This document shows positions 33,362 through 41,878 of a stretch of 64,000 nt of DNA, one piece after another (within the stretch, counting starts at the first letter, position 1; each line of letters starts with the position of its first letter). A program made the translations under genes and the position numbers. The stretch is taken from the NCBI RefSeq assembly GCF_017873235.1, contig NZ_JAGGJZ010000001.1, positions 310,001-374,000 of the forward strand, given 5' to 3'. The stretch comes from Clostridium moniliforme. Its GTDB lineage: Bacteria; Bacillota; Clostridia; Clostridiales; Clostridiaceae. Below the pieces are notes generated by a model. That model saw only the letters and a list, made by a program, of their open reading frames with translations. It was not told where the DNA came from and did not search any database.

Positions 33362-34527
33362 GTAAATTTTTTTAAGCAATTTTTAATTTCATTTTCATTT
33401 TTATCAATATTAAATTCATTTCCATCTATCTTAATATAACATTTTTTAATATTTATCTCATTTCCTGCAATAATGCTTATATTATTTTTATAAGTTCTAA
33501 AAACATTACCGACAGTCCCCCAAAAATTCCCGTTTATAGTAACAGAATCTGTTGAATATATAAATAAGTTAACATCATTTGGTAAATCCTCTGTTATATT
33601 TAAGTCTCCATTACATAAGAAAACATAATTATCTCTATTTAATCTTATTAATGCTGCAGAATATTTTTTTAATATTTCATCATTTATTTTATTTAAATTT
33701 GAATCATAAAATTCACCATCAGGTCCATCAAATAATACTACACTATTGTTGTACCTAAGATCATTATTAATAAAACTTTTAAATACTGATCTTGAAATAC
33801 TTAAGTCCTTCTTTCCAAAATTTAAGTCTAAACCTAAACTTCTATCATTACCATCATTTTTATTTATGATATTTGTTGCAAAACTTAAAAGTGAAAAACT
33901 ATTATCATCTTTTAAATATTTAGATAACTGCTCATCATCATTCCCATAAGAATAAATATTTTTAAAATTAAATGATGAATCGTTAATCTGAACTACTGAC
34001 CATTCAACTTCAAAATCATCATCATTTAAAATAGTAAATCCACTATTTGCTTTTAAAAATAAATCTATTTTTTCATCTATTGTTGGTCCATTATTAAAAT
34101 TTAATATTACTGTGCTATTTCTTCTACTTTCAGCCTCACCTTTTTTTGCAATAGCTGTTATAGTATAACTATTATTACCATTATTTTTTAAATCTATTTT
34201 ATAATTAAAAGATTCTAAACTATTGTTTTTTGAAACATATTCTGATCCATTAAAATTATTGCTTGATAATTTACTTTTTATATAATCTTCTGGAACAGAA
34301 CTAACTTCATTTTTATATATATACTTATAGTTTTTATCATCAATTAAATAATACTCCCCAACATTAAGTGCTGAAATAGCTGCCGTTTCTCTAATTTCCT
34401 TTTCTTTTTCATTGTTATTAACTTTACTAGTACTTACAACATAAGAATAAATTGCAGCTCCTAATATAGTTAATGCTGTTAATATTAATAAAACTACAAT
34501 AAGAGCAGAACCTTTTTTCTTTTTCAT
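33355..34527 (-). CDS. minor prepilin lacking Glu5 (PilX/GspK-like), large C-terminal domain
   Basis: The 390-residue protein has a short Lys-rich leader (K-K-K-K-G) cleaved after Gly, then a hydrophobic helix S-A-L-I-V-V-L-L-I-L-T-A-L-T. Position 5 of the mature protein is Val, not the Glu of true pilins. That is the mark of GspK/PilX-type subunits placed at the pilus tip. The body is Asn-rich. Its last 110 or so residues resemble the end of the preceding gene product (R-D-N-Y-V-F-L-C-N-G-D-L / D-N-K-Y-V-V-L-I-N-G-S-L). It is the last gene of the operon, 29 nt after its partner. Confidence 0.8.
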   Translation of the reverse strand: MKKKKGSALIVVLLILTALTILGAAIYSYVVSTSKVNNNEKEKEIRETAAISALNVGEYYLIDDKNYKYIYKNEVSSVPEDYIKSKLSSNNFNGSEYVSKNNSLESFNYKIDLKNNGNNSYTITAIAKKGEAESRRNSTVILNFNNGPTIDEKIDLFLKANSGFTILNDDDFEVEWSVVQINDSSFNFKNIYSYGNDDEQLSKYLKDDNSFSLLSFATNIINKNDGNDRSLGLDLNFGKKDLSISRSVFKSFINNDLRYNNSVVLFDGPDGEFYDSNLNKINDEILKKYSAALIRLNRDNYVFLCNGDLNITEDLPNDVNLFIYSTDSVTINGNFWGTVGNVFRTYKNNISIIAGNEINIKKCYIKIDGNEFNIDKNENEIKNCLKKFTK

Positions 34528-34556
34528 TTACTTCACCTATTTTTCACTGTAAATTG

Positions 34557-35822
34557 TTATTTTCTTAAAAATGCTGATATATACTCTTTAGTTTTATCAT
34601 CAGCGGTAAATTCTCCATTCATCATAATTGATGTTTGTATATATAAATTGTTTCCAGCAACTAAACTACTATTATTTAATATTTTCCCATTTCCTTCTAA
34701 TTTTAAATTATTACTTGCATAAATTAATAAACTATTATAATTATCTAGTTCATCTTCTATAGTTAAACTACCATTTATTAAAACTACATATTTATTATCT
34801 CCAGTTTTTATTACTACACCAATAGGATACTTATTATCTTTTAATAATTTATACGAACCAGATTCTTTTAAACTTAAATCTTTAATTTCATCCTCTAGTC
34901 CTCTATTTAATTTATAATTTTTATTACTTTCTTTATTAAATATAAGATCTAGAATTTGTGGATTTAATTTTCCATCATTTTTATTTTCAACATTGTTTAT
35001 TGAAACAGTTCCCCAAAATTCTTCATTGTTTCTTATTACATTGTATAATTGTCTTGCATCAGATATTGTATCTGAACTTTCTACTCCATTAAGAAAATAT
35101 GAGCTATTACTAAGAAAAAGACTTCCCCTTACTCTTATTTTACTATTATTTAATACTGTTAATGTACTTAAGCTTTCATAAAAACTTTTTAATGAAGAAA
35201 CCTGATTATCTGTATCTCCATTATTTTCAGCATTTTTATCTGTAACATTTATTATTCTATCTTTAACTTTATTTATTGAAAATTCATAAGGCATACTTAT
35301 TTTATCTTTTAAATATACTATTTTAAAATAAAAACTGTTATTAAACTCACCTAATGAAAATTCTTCTATGTTTTTTGATATTTCATTTAAAGATAAAATA
35401 TTATTTATTTTAATCTGGCTTTCACTATTATTTTCATAATCTTCATTTACATTTATAGCATATAGACTTTTTTCATTAGTACTTATATTTTTAAATGTAG
35501 CAATTAAAATATTGTTATTTGAATTATTATTTTTAATAAAAAGCCAAACTTTATCTTCAACTAAATTATTTGAAATATTATTTTTATTGATTGTAAAGCT
35601 TTTATTTAGTATAGAAACCTTATCTCCTTTTTCAATTGAATTTTTTAAAATATCATATGTATTTCTATAGCTGTTTTCTATATCAGTCTTTATTTTTACT
35701 TCTTCACTTCTTTTAGTGTAACTTACATATATTCTCCCAATAAATAATGTAAGAATTGACATGATAGCCATAACAGCAATTAACTCAATTAAAGTAAATC
35801 CTCTCTTTTTCATACAGTACAC
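34557..35822 (-). CDS. minor prepilin (PilW-like), large C-terminal domain
   Basis: The 421-residue protein has leader M-Y-C-M-K-K-R-G and a mature N-terminus F-T-L-I-E-L-I-A-V-M-A-I with Glu5. It is a type III-signal prepilin followed by a long stalk and a C-terminal domain. The latter shares D-N-K-Y-V-V-L-I-N-G-S-L and S-S-L-V-A-G-N-N-L-Y-I with the next gene product, suggesting a common beta-rich fold. The start is GTG, 6 nt after AGGAG; the in-frame ATG is too far. It is encoded 9 nt after the PilV-like gene. Likely incorporated at low level to initiate or cap the pilus. Confidence 0.82.
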   Translation of the reverse strand: MYCMKKRGFTLIELIAVMAIMSILTLFIGRIYVSYTKRSEEVKIKTDIENSYRNTYDILKNSIEKGDKVSILNKSFTINKNNISNNLVEDKVWLFIKNNNSNNNILIATFKNISTNEKSLYAINVNEDYENNSESQIKINNILSLNEISKNIEEFSLGEFNNSFYFKIVYLKDKISMPYEFSINKVKDRIINVTDKNAENNGDTDNQVSSLKSFYESLSTLTVLNNSKIRVRGSLFLSNSSYFLNGVESSDTISDARQLYNVIRNNEEFWGTVSINNVENKNDGKLNPQILDLIFNKESNKNYKLNRGLEDEIKDLSLKESGSYKLLKDNKYPIGVVIKTGDNKYVVLINGSLTIEDELDNYNSLLIYASNNLKLEGNGKILNNSSLVAGNNLYIQTSIMMNGEFTADDKTKEYISAFLRK

Positions 35823-35831
35823 TCTTTTCTC

Positions 35832-36413
35832 CTAAATTGGCCTTATAATCATTTCTTCACTAAAGCTATAACTTTCATTTTTTTCTTCATTTATATTTAA
35901 ATTAGCACCTACACCCTCTTTATTTCCATTTATATAGTAATAATATTGAGATTTTTTTAGAGAAACTATAGTAACAACTATTGAATATAAATTTTTGTTT
36001 ATTTCTTTTGTGTTCAAATATACAATATACTTTACAGGTTCATCTTCGTTACTATTAGAAATATAACTATTATCATTAAGTTTTTTTACTCTTCCATTTT
36101 GAATTTCTCCTGTAAGCATTTTTTCTATAGAGTACAAATCAGTTATTTCAAACTTAACTTTTCTATCTTTTAAATATTTATCAAAAAATGAATTATTTTC
36201 TTTATATAATGTGTCCCTTATTCCCTGTGCCATAGTTATTCCTTTTAAATTTTCATTTGTTGACTCCTGACTTTTCATAAGCGACATAACAAGCCCACTA
36301 ACTCCTATAAATAAAACAATAAATATTGCAATTGCTGCTACACACTCTACAAGGCTAAACCCTTTTTTATTTGAAGTAATCTTGTTTTCCAAATTTTCCT
36401 TTATTAAAATCAT
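35832..36413 (-). CDS. minor prepilin (PilV-like)
   Basis: The protein has about 193 residues. An unusually long leader (18-20 residues, Lys/Asn-rich) ends in K-K-G. The mature helix is F-S-L-V-E-C-V-A-A-I-A-I-F with Glu5 and a Cys at position 6. The ATG at 36422 is one nucleotide from AAGGAG, while that at 36413 is 10 nt away and is preferred. The gene starts inside the end of the PilO-like gene (about 47-base overlap), so it is probably translationally coupled to it. Confidence 0.82.
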   Translation of the reverse strand: MILIKENLENKITSNKKGFSLVECVAAIAIFIVLFIGVSGLVMSLMKSQESTNENLKGITMAQGIRDTLYKENNSFFDKYLKDRKVKFEITDLYSIEKMLTGEIQNGRVKKLNDNSYISNSNEDEPVKYIVYLNTKEINKNLYSIVVTIVSLKKSQYYYYINGNKEGVGANLNINEEKNESYSFSEEMIIRPI

Positions 36414-37077
36414 ACTTCTCATTCTCCTTGTAATTTAGGTTGTAATAATTAAATGTTATTACCCCTTCAAGTACACTGCTATTATTGTTTCCATCAATTG
36501 CCTTCTTTAGTTCTACATTTGTAACTGTTATTTCTCTTTTCATATTTTCAATTTTTTTAATAAATTGAACTAAACTAATAAAATCACCACGAACAGTTAC
36601 CGTTCCGCTATGAACTAATATACTATTTTTTTTATCTGTCTTATTGTTATTTTCATCTTGATTATTATTTTCATTATTTTTTTGTCCTAAAATAGTAGTT
36701 CCACTTTTAAATTTTGCTCCTATAATATTTAGGTTATTTTTTTTTGATATAGTTATTAAATCATTTATTATAGATGCTTGTCCCTCAGTTTTTGGAAATG
36801 CTTTCACTATTTCGTTATATTCAAAAGTTATATCTTGAAGTTTTTGCTCTAAATTATCTTTTTGTGCATTAAGAGTTATAGCATCTATTTTTTTACTTTT
36901 TAAAGTTGCTATTTCATTTTGTAAATTATCTTCTTCTTTGGTTAATGGTCTAACTATTCCTTCTTGTATAATTATAAAGGTAAAAATTAATATGCTAATG
37001 AATAAAAGTAATTTTTCTTTTTTCTTTAATCCTTTTAAATAGGATATAAACCTATTATTTTTTTTATTTCTCTTCAT
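36367..37077 (-). CDS. pilO: type IV pilus alignment protein PilO-like
   Basis: The 236-residue protein is bitopic. A basic cytoplasmic N-terminus precedes one membrane helix (about 22-42, L-L-L-F-I-S-I-L-I-F-T-F-I-I). A coiled coil follows (about 48-90), then a ferredoxin-like periplasm-facing domain with A-F-P-K-T-E-G-Q-A-S-I. In pili of this class PilO pairs with PilN and links PilM to the pilin platform. Overlaps of 14 bases with pilN and about 47 with the PilV-like gene fit a single operon. Confidence 0.85.
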   Translation of the reverse strand: MKRNKKNNRFISYLKGLKKKEKLLLFISILIFTFIIIQEGIVRPLTKEEDNLQNEIATLKSKKIDAITLNAQKDNLEQKLQDITFEYNEIVKAFPKTEGQASIINDLITISKKNNLNIIGAKFKSGTTILGQKNNENNNQDENNNKTDKKNSILVHSGTVTVRGDFISLVQFIKKIENMKREITVTNVELKKAIDGNNNSSVLEGVITFNYYNLNYKENEKYDFNKGKFGKQDYFK

Positions 37078-37762
37078 TATTTTTTACCCCTTCTACTGAA
37101 ATAGTAAATCTAAATTTTTTATTTGAATCATTATCCTTTGTTAATGTTTTTAAATAATTTTCTACATTAATCAAGGCATTATTTTCTGTATTAGCATTAG
37201 TATCATTATTATTACCTTTATTTTTATCTTTTTCATTACTAGTAATTAAATCATTTCTAGATGGTTGCATATTGATACTATCATCTACTTTTTCAATTGA
37301 TACAACACTTGCATTTTTATATAATTTACTCATTTGAAGATTTGCCAAAAATACCGCAATATCTTTATCGGTGTTAGCAATACCAATCATTTTTATACCT
37401 TTATCATCAAATTTTATAGAACTTAATGTTAAGTCCTTTGGTACATAATCTCCTAACTTTTCTAGCCACTTCCATGCTTGTACATTCTTATTTAAACTAT
37501 TTACTTCATCTATAAAGTTCTTCTTTTCTTTAATATCATCAGATATTTTATTATAATTACCATTTTGAGTTGTATAATTTTGAATTTCTGATTTTAAAGT
37601 ATTACTATCTTGTTTTAAGCTTCTATTATTTAAATATAGTACTAATGCATTTATTAAAAGTAAAATAGTTAAGATTATGTAAACTACTATTAATAACTTT
37701 CCTATATCTTTCTTTTTATTTTTTTCAATGCTACTTGGATTAAGATTTAAATATTTCTTCAT
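37064..37762 (-). CDS. pilN: type IV pilus assembly protein PilN-like
   Basis: The 232-residue bitopic protein begins M-K-K-Y-L-N-L-N-P, whose L-N-L-N-P box docks on PilM in characterised systems. A membrane helix (about 23-43) and coiled coil (about 48-90) follow. Then comes the PilN fold with W-K-W-L-E-K-L-G-D-Y-V-P and L-T-L-S-S-I-K-F-D. The C-terminal part contains an Asn/Asp/Lys-rich insert (about 175-205). The gene begins one base after pilM and overlaps pilO. Confidence 0.88.
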   Translation of the reverse strand: MKKYLNLNPSSIEKNKKKDIGKLLIVVYIILTILLLINALVLYLNNRSLKQDSNTLKSEIQNYTTQNGNYNKISDDIKEKKNFIDEVNSLNKNVQAWKWLEKLGDYVPKDLTLSSIKFDDKGIKMIGIANTDKDIAVFLANLQMSKLYKNASVVSIEKVDDSINMQPSRNDLITSNEKDKNKGNNNDTNANTENNALINVENYLKTLTKDNDSNKKFRFTISVEGVKNNEEK

Positions 37763-37763
37763 A

Positions 37764-38801
37764 TCAATTTCTCCTTAAAAACAAGCCATAAAGAGATAAA
37801 AATCTAATAAACTCTCTATTGTTATTTTTAACTTCTAAACCTAACTCTTGTATATTTGTTATTACATTACTTCTTATAGTAAAATAATTTTCTATGTAAC
37901 TTCTTATAGCTTTATTAATATTTAATGTTGATAATATTACTATTTTACTAACTTTCTTTTCTCTATTTCCTGATTCATAAAATTTTATTGCTTTATCTAC
38001 AATAGATAAAAGATTATTTATTAATTCTTTTATCTTAGGATGATCATTAGCTAATTTTTTTAAATCATATCCCTCTAAACTTATATCTCTTAATATTTTT
38101 TCTAATGATAAATTTTCTTCCTCATTACCTTCTAGTTCCTTTTGATATTCGTTAATTAAATTTTGAAAACCAAAAGGTATATTTCTTTCAAGCTTTAAAA
38201 TTCCATTTACTGAAATTGCCACATTACTAAAGCTATATCCTAAGTAAAACATAGCAATTGTTTTATTTTCATATATTAAAGAACTATTTACTAAAATTTT
38301 ATTTATAGTATTTGTTAAAACATCAATTACGTCTAACTTTTTATTTAGTGCCTTACTTAACTCAACATAAGAATCTATTTTTTTCTTTATACATGCTGCA
38401 ACTAAAATATCTAATTGAGGATTATTTTTATCATTATCTTTATTCATTATCTCATAATCTAAATAATAATCTTCTCCATTTATAAGTTCTTTTATTTCAA
38501 ATTCAATAGTTTCTCTTAGATTTTCTTTTCTCATATAAGGTACTTGAATATACCTTGTTATAACATCACTTCCAAATATAACAAAAGAAACTTCTTCTTC
38601 TTCTATGTTGTTTTCCAAAAAATATTTTAGAAGAATTTCTGATAAAGTTCTCGTATCTTTAATAAATCCTTCTTCACATAATCCCCTTGGAATAGGAATT
38701 GAATCACAAATTTTAACTTCCTTTATATTCCCAACTAATATATCAATGAAGTCATCTTTAAACTCTAAAACAATACTATTTTTTTCTTTTAATCTAAACA
38801 T
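37764..38801 (-). CDS. pilM: type IV pilus assembly protein PilM-like (actin-fold)
   Basis: The 345-residue actin-like ATP-binding protein forms the cytoplasmic ring contact of the PilMNO subcomplex. It has E-F-K-D-D-F-I-D-I-L-V-G near the N-terminus. The family marker V-P-Y-M-R-K-E-N-L-R-E-T-I-E-F-E-I corresponds to the canonical block for the PilN/PilB interface. Toward the C-terminus is K-I-V-I-L-S-T. The typical adenosine-binding glycines are weakly conserved, so nucleotide binding is uncertain. It is tightly linked to pilD (11 nt) and pilN (1 nt). Confidence 0.85.
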   Translation of the reverse strand: MFRLKEKNSIVLEFKDDFIDILVGNIKEVKICDSIPIPRGLCEEGFIKDTRTLSEILLKYFLENNIEEEEVSFVIFGSDVITRYIQVPYMRKENLRETIEFEIKELINGEDYYLDYEIMNKDNDKNNPQLDILVAACIKKKIDSYVELSKALNKKLDVIDVLTNTINKILVNSSLIYENKTIAMFYLGYSFSNVAISVNGILKLERNIPFGFQNLINEYQKELEGNEEENLSLEKILRDISLEGYDLKKLANDHPKIKELINNLLSIVDKAIKFYESGNREKKVSKIVILSTLNINKAIRSYIENYFTIRSNVITNIQELGLEVKNNNREFIRFLSLYGLFLRRN

Positions 38802-38812
38802 TCATTTCCTCC

Positions 38813-39565
38813 TTATAAAAATAAGGATAAATATACATTAAGTATATTGCTTCCCCATAATATTGCAATCATTGCTCCTAATGAAATAAAAGGGACAAAT
38901 GGTATTTGAACTTTTCTTTTTCCCATACATAAAAGTATTATAGAAAAAATTCCGCCAAGTACTATTGAGAAAAATATTGTAAGTCCTATTAACTTAGGAG
39001 TTAAATATAATGCTATAAAAAGATATACTTCTAAATCTCCTCCTCCAAAGCCATCAAATCTTTTTGCTATTAAATAAATTATTCCAACAATAATGAGAGG
39101 TATTAATATGCTAATTATTCCTTCTTTTATAGGCTTTCCATTAAATACATCTATTACTATGAATATAATTCCAAATATAAATCCAACCAAAGAAATACTA
39201 AAATAAACTTCTTTGGTTTTTATATCTATAAATGTTGATATTATAAGTATTGAAAATAAAATTATATATTTAAATGTGTTAATTGAAATCCCAAAATTCA
39301 TATATGTAATTAAAAAAGTAAATGCTGTTATCAGCTCTACTAAAGGATAAATACAACTTATCTTTTCTTTGCAACTTCTACATCTTCCTCTTAATACAAC
39401 CCAACTTATTACTGGTATTAATTCATATGCTTTAAGTTCTCTACCACAGTTTGCGCAATGTGATGGAGGAAATGCTATATTTTCTTCTCTTGGTATTCTA
39501 TAAATGCATACATTAAAAAAGCTTCCAAATACTAATCCAAATATAAAAAATATTAATCCTATCAT
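38813..39565 (-). CDS. pilD: prepilin leader peptidase / N-methyltransferase PilD
   Basis: This 250-residue membrane aspartyl protease cuts prepilins after Gly and methylates the new N-terminus. Its N-terminal cytoplasmic domain carries two CxxC pairs (C37/C40 and C62/C65), as in bifunctional PilD proteins. The catalytic aspartates lie in F-I-D-I-K-T-K-E-V (D114) and F-G-G-G-D-L-E (D177). About eight membrane helices. The substrates include the five prepilins of this operon. Confidence 0.95.
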   Translation of the reverse strand: MIGLIFFIFGLVFGSFFNVCIYRIPREENIAFPPSHCANCGRELKAYELIPVISWVVLRGRCRSCKEKISCIYPLVELITAFTFLITYMNFGISINTFKYIILFSILIISTFIDIKTKEVYFSISLVGFIFGIIFIVIDVFNGKPIKEGIISILIPLIIVGIIYLIAKRFDGFGGGDLEVYLFIALYLTPKLIGLTIFFSIVLGGIFSIILLCMGKRKVQIPFVPFISLGAMIAILWGSNILNVYLSLFL

Positions 39566-39629
39566 TTATTGCTCCTTTAAAAGTTCTTTTAATAAATCTT
39601 TTTAATCTTATAAATTTAATTATTATCAA

Positions 39630-40097
39630 TTACCAATTTTTTAAACTTCCATCATCTTCTAAAATTAATTTAGAAGGATCTGCATTAATTATATTTTTTA
39701 ACATTCCTAATGTATAAGCCGGCCCAAACATTTTATCATCCTTAATTTCATTTGCATTCAAACGGTTATTCTTAATTAAAATTTCTAATACTCCACCTTT
39801 ACCATCTTGACATAAACTTGAAAAAAGAACCATATTATCAAATTTAACTGTTTCATTTGACACTGGTTTACCATCTTCATTTCTCTTAACATATACATTA
39901 TTACTATCAGGAACTAAGAGTCCATCATTGTAAGCAGCTTCTGCTGCATTATATATTACTTTTGCTTCTGATTGTATAGCTACTTTTTTTGAATTATCCA
40001 CATATTGTATCACTCTTGGAACTGCAATTGCAGCTAATATTGCAAGTATTGCTATTACTGCTATAAGTTCTATTAACGTAAATCCTTTTTTCTTCAC
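39630..40097 (-). CDS. type IV pilin (second pilin of the operon)
   Basis: The 155-residue prepilin has leader M-K-K-K-G and mature F-T-L-I-E-L-I-A-V-I-A-I-L with Glu5. Its first 60 residues are nearly identical to those of the neighbouring pilin (A-A-I-A-V-P-R-V-I, Y-N-A-A-E-A-A-Y-N-D-G). The C-terminal domain differs, with I-L-E-D-D-G-S-L-K-N-W at the end. It starts with GTG after AAGGGGGAG. It lies downstream of a terminator hairpin and so is probably made in lower amounts than the pilin before it. Confidence 0.9.
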   Translation of the reverse strand: MKKKGFTLIELIAVIAILAILAAIAVPRVIQYVDNSKKVAIQSEAKVIYNAAEAAYNDGLLVPDSNNVYVKRNEDGKPVSNETVKFDNMVLFSSLCQDGKGGVLEILIKNNRLNANEIKDDKMFGPAYTLGMLKNIINADPSKLILEDDGSLKNW

Positions 40098-40129
40098 TAT
40101 ATACGCTCCCCCTTACGATATAATTCATT

Positions 40130-40155
40130 AAAAGGCTGCCATAAGACAGCCTTTT
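40130..40155 (-). terminator. terminator hairpin between the two pilin genes
   Basis: The stem AAAAGGCTG / CAGCCTTTT (40130-40138 with 40147-40155) has a short A/U tail and sits in the 80-nt gap inside the pilus operon. Partial read-through would set a high ratio of first pilin to the downstream genes. Confidence 0.8.
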
Positions 40156-40177
40156 AAATCCATATTGATAACATATT

Positions 40178-40615
40178 TTAGTGGCTAACTTGATCAGTAG
40201 CTTGTGGTAATGTAGTTAATTGTCCTTGACTATTAACTGCTAATTTAGCTTCATTTGTATTCATTATATCTGCTAAATTTTTAAGTGTTAGAGTATCCTT
40301 AAGATTACCAAACTTATCTAAATTAGTTGAAGTACTTAATAAATTAGCACCTTCTAAAGTTGTAACAACATCACTAACTTTTAAAGCATCAAATGCCGTT
40401 TTATCTGCAGCTACTATTTTACCATCATTATAAGCAGCTTCTGCAGCATTATATATTGTTGTTGCTTCTGTTTGAACTGCAACTCTCTTTGATTTATCTA
40501 CATATGATATTACTCTTGGAACTGCAATTGCAGCTAATATTGCAAGTATTGCTATTACTGCTATAAGCTCTATTAATGTAAATCCTTTCTTTTTCTTCTT
40601 CATAAGTTTATTCAT
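40178..40615 (-). CDS. pilA: major type IV pilin
   Basis: The 145-residue prepilin has leader M-N-K-L-M-K-K-K-K-K-G, then F-T-L-I-E-L-I-A-V-I-A-I with Glu5 for assembly. The conserved stalk A-A-I-A-V-P-R-V-I-S-Y follows, then a small Thr/Ala/Lys-rich globular part without a disulfide pair. AAGGAGG is 8 nt from the start and a terminator follows directly. Together these suggest this is the abundant pilus subunit, which is inference. In C. perfringens such pili drive gliding motility; known for the species, not shown by this sequence. Confidence 0.93.
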   Translation of the reverse strand: MNKLMKKKKKGFTLIELIAVIAILAILAAIAVPRVISYVDKSKRVAVQTEATTIYNAAEAAYNDGKIVAADKTAFDALKVSDVVTTLEGANLLSTSTNLDKFGNLKDTLTLKNLADIMNTNEAKLAVNSQGQLTTLPQATDQVSH

Positions 40616-40655
40616 AATTTATTCCTCCTTAAATATTTATATATAAGCTTTTCGC

Positions 40656-41861
40656 CTATTTAACAGCATCATACATTGAGAATATTGGTAAAACTAAAGA
40701 TATTACAACAAATCCTACTAAAAACGCTAATAATATAATCATTATAGGTTCAACTAGATTTGATAGTTTTTCCAATGCAAAATTCGCCTCAGAATCATAA
40801 AATTCTGATGCTTTTTTTAAAATTTCTTCTACTGTTCCTGATTCTTCTCCAACCCTTATTGATTGTATAAGCATTTTAGGAAAAGTATTTTCCATACCTA
40901 AGCCTTCTGCAATACTTGAACCATTACTTATAAATTCTTTACTTTGCAAAAGTCTACTTTTTATAAATTCATTTCCTATAACATCAGCACATATTTCAAT
41001 ACACCTTGTAACATTTACTCCTCCACCAAATAGAATAGAAAAGGTTCTTGCAAATCTAGAAGTAAATATTTGCATTGAAATTGTTCTAATAAATTTAGAA
41101 TTTACTATAAACCTATCTTTAAAATAAATATATTTTTTATTTTTATTTAAAATAAATATTTTTAGTATACTAATTACAATTAAAAATGCTATTATGTACA
41201 TCCATTTATTTTTTATGAAACTACTTATCCAAATTACAATTTTAGTTGGAACTGGTAAAACTTCATTTGCTGACAATAAATTTTGTACAAATATTGGTAC
41301 AACAAAGGCAACCAATATACTTACAACAATTAATGAAAAACATAATAAAAATTTAGGATAAATTAAAGCATTTTTTATTTTTTTTTCTTGCTTATATTGA
41401 TTATTATAATAATCAGCTAAATTTCCCATTACTTCATCTAATCTTCCAGTTTCTTCCCCTACTTGAAGCATATATATAAATAGATTTGGAAGATCATCAT
41501 ATTGTTTAAATGCATCAGAAAGCATTCTTCCTCTTTTTATATCATCAAAAACATTATACAAAATATTTTTAAGCTTTTTATTTTCAATTTGTTCTTTTAC
41601 AATTTCTAAGCTCTGAACAATACTAATACCAGATGTCAGTGAAAAGTACATTTCTCTACAAAATATTGATATGTCTTTTTTAGGTATTTTCCTAAACATT
41701 CCTAAATCTATATTAATAGACATTCCAGAATCCTCATAATCTACTAAAAAGAATCCCCTTTCTCTTAATAGCTTTCTAAGTTCCTCACTATTTTCTATAT
41801 CTATTTTTCCCTTAATTACTTTTCCATCAAGATTTTTTGCTTTATATTTATATAAAGGCAT
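40656..41861 (-). CDS. pilC: type IV pilus inner-membrane platform protein PilC
   Basis: The 401-residue protein has two GspF repeats (about 65-190 and 265-390), each with a helical bundle followed by membrane helices. It starts M-P-L-Y-K-Y-K-A-K-N-L-D-G, the usual PilC/GspF opening, and carries L-L-R-E-R-G-F-F. It has G-E-E-T-G-R-L-D in repeat one and G-E-E-S-G-T-V-E in repeat two. It couples PilB ATP hydrolysis to pilin extraction. It lies 17 nt after pilB. Confidence 0.94.
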   Translation of the reverse strand: MPLYKYKAKNLDGKVIKGKIDIENSEELRKLLRERGFFLVDYEDSGMSINIDLGMFRKIPKKDISIFCREMYFSLTSGISIVQSLEIVKEQIENKKLKNILYNVFDDIKRGRMLSDAFKQYDDLPNLFIYMLQVGEETGRLDEVMGNLADYYNNQYKQEKKIKNALIYPKFLLCFSLIVVSILVAFVVPIFVQNLLSANEVLPVPTKIVIWISSFIKNKWMYIIAFLIVISILKIFILNKNKKYIYFKDRFIVNSKFIRTISMQIFTSRFARTFSILFGGGVNVTRCIEICADVIGNEFIKSRLLQSKEFISNGSSIAEGLGMENTFPKMLIQSIRVGEESGTVEEILKKASEFYDSEANFALEKLSNLVEPIMIILLAFLVGFVVISLVLPIFSMYDAVK

Positions 41862-41878
41862 ATTTTTCTATATCTCCT

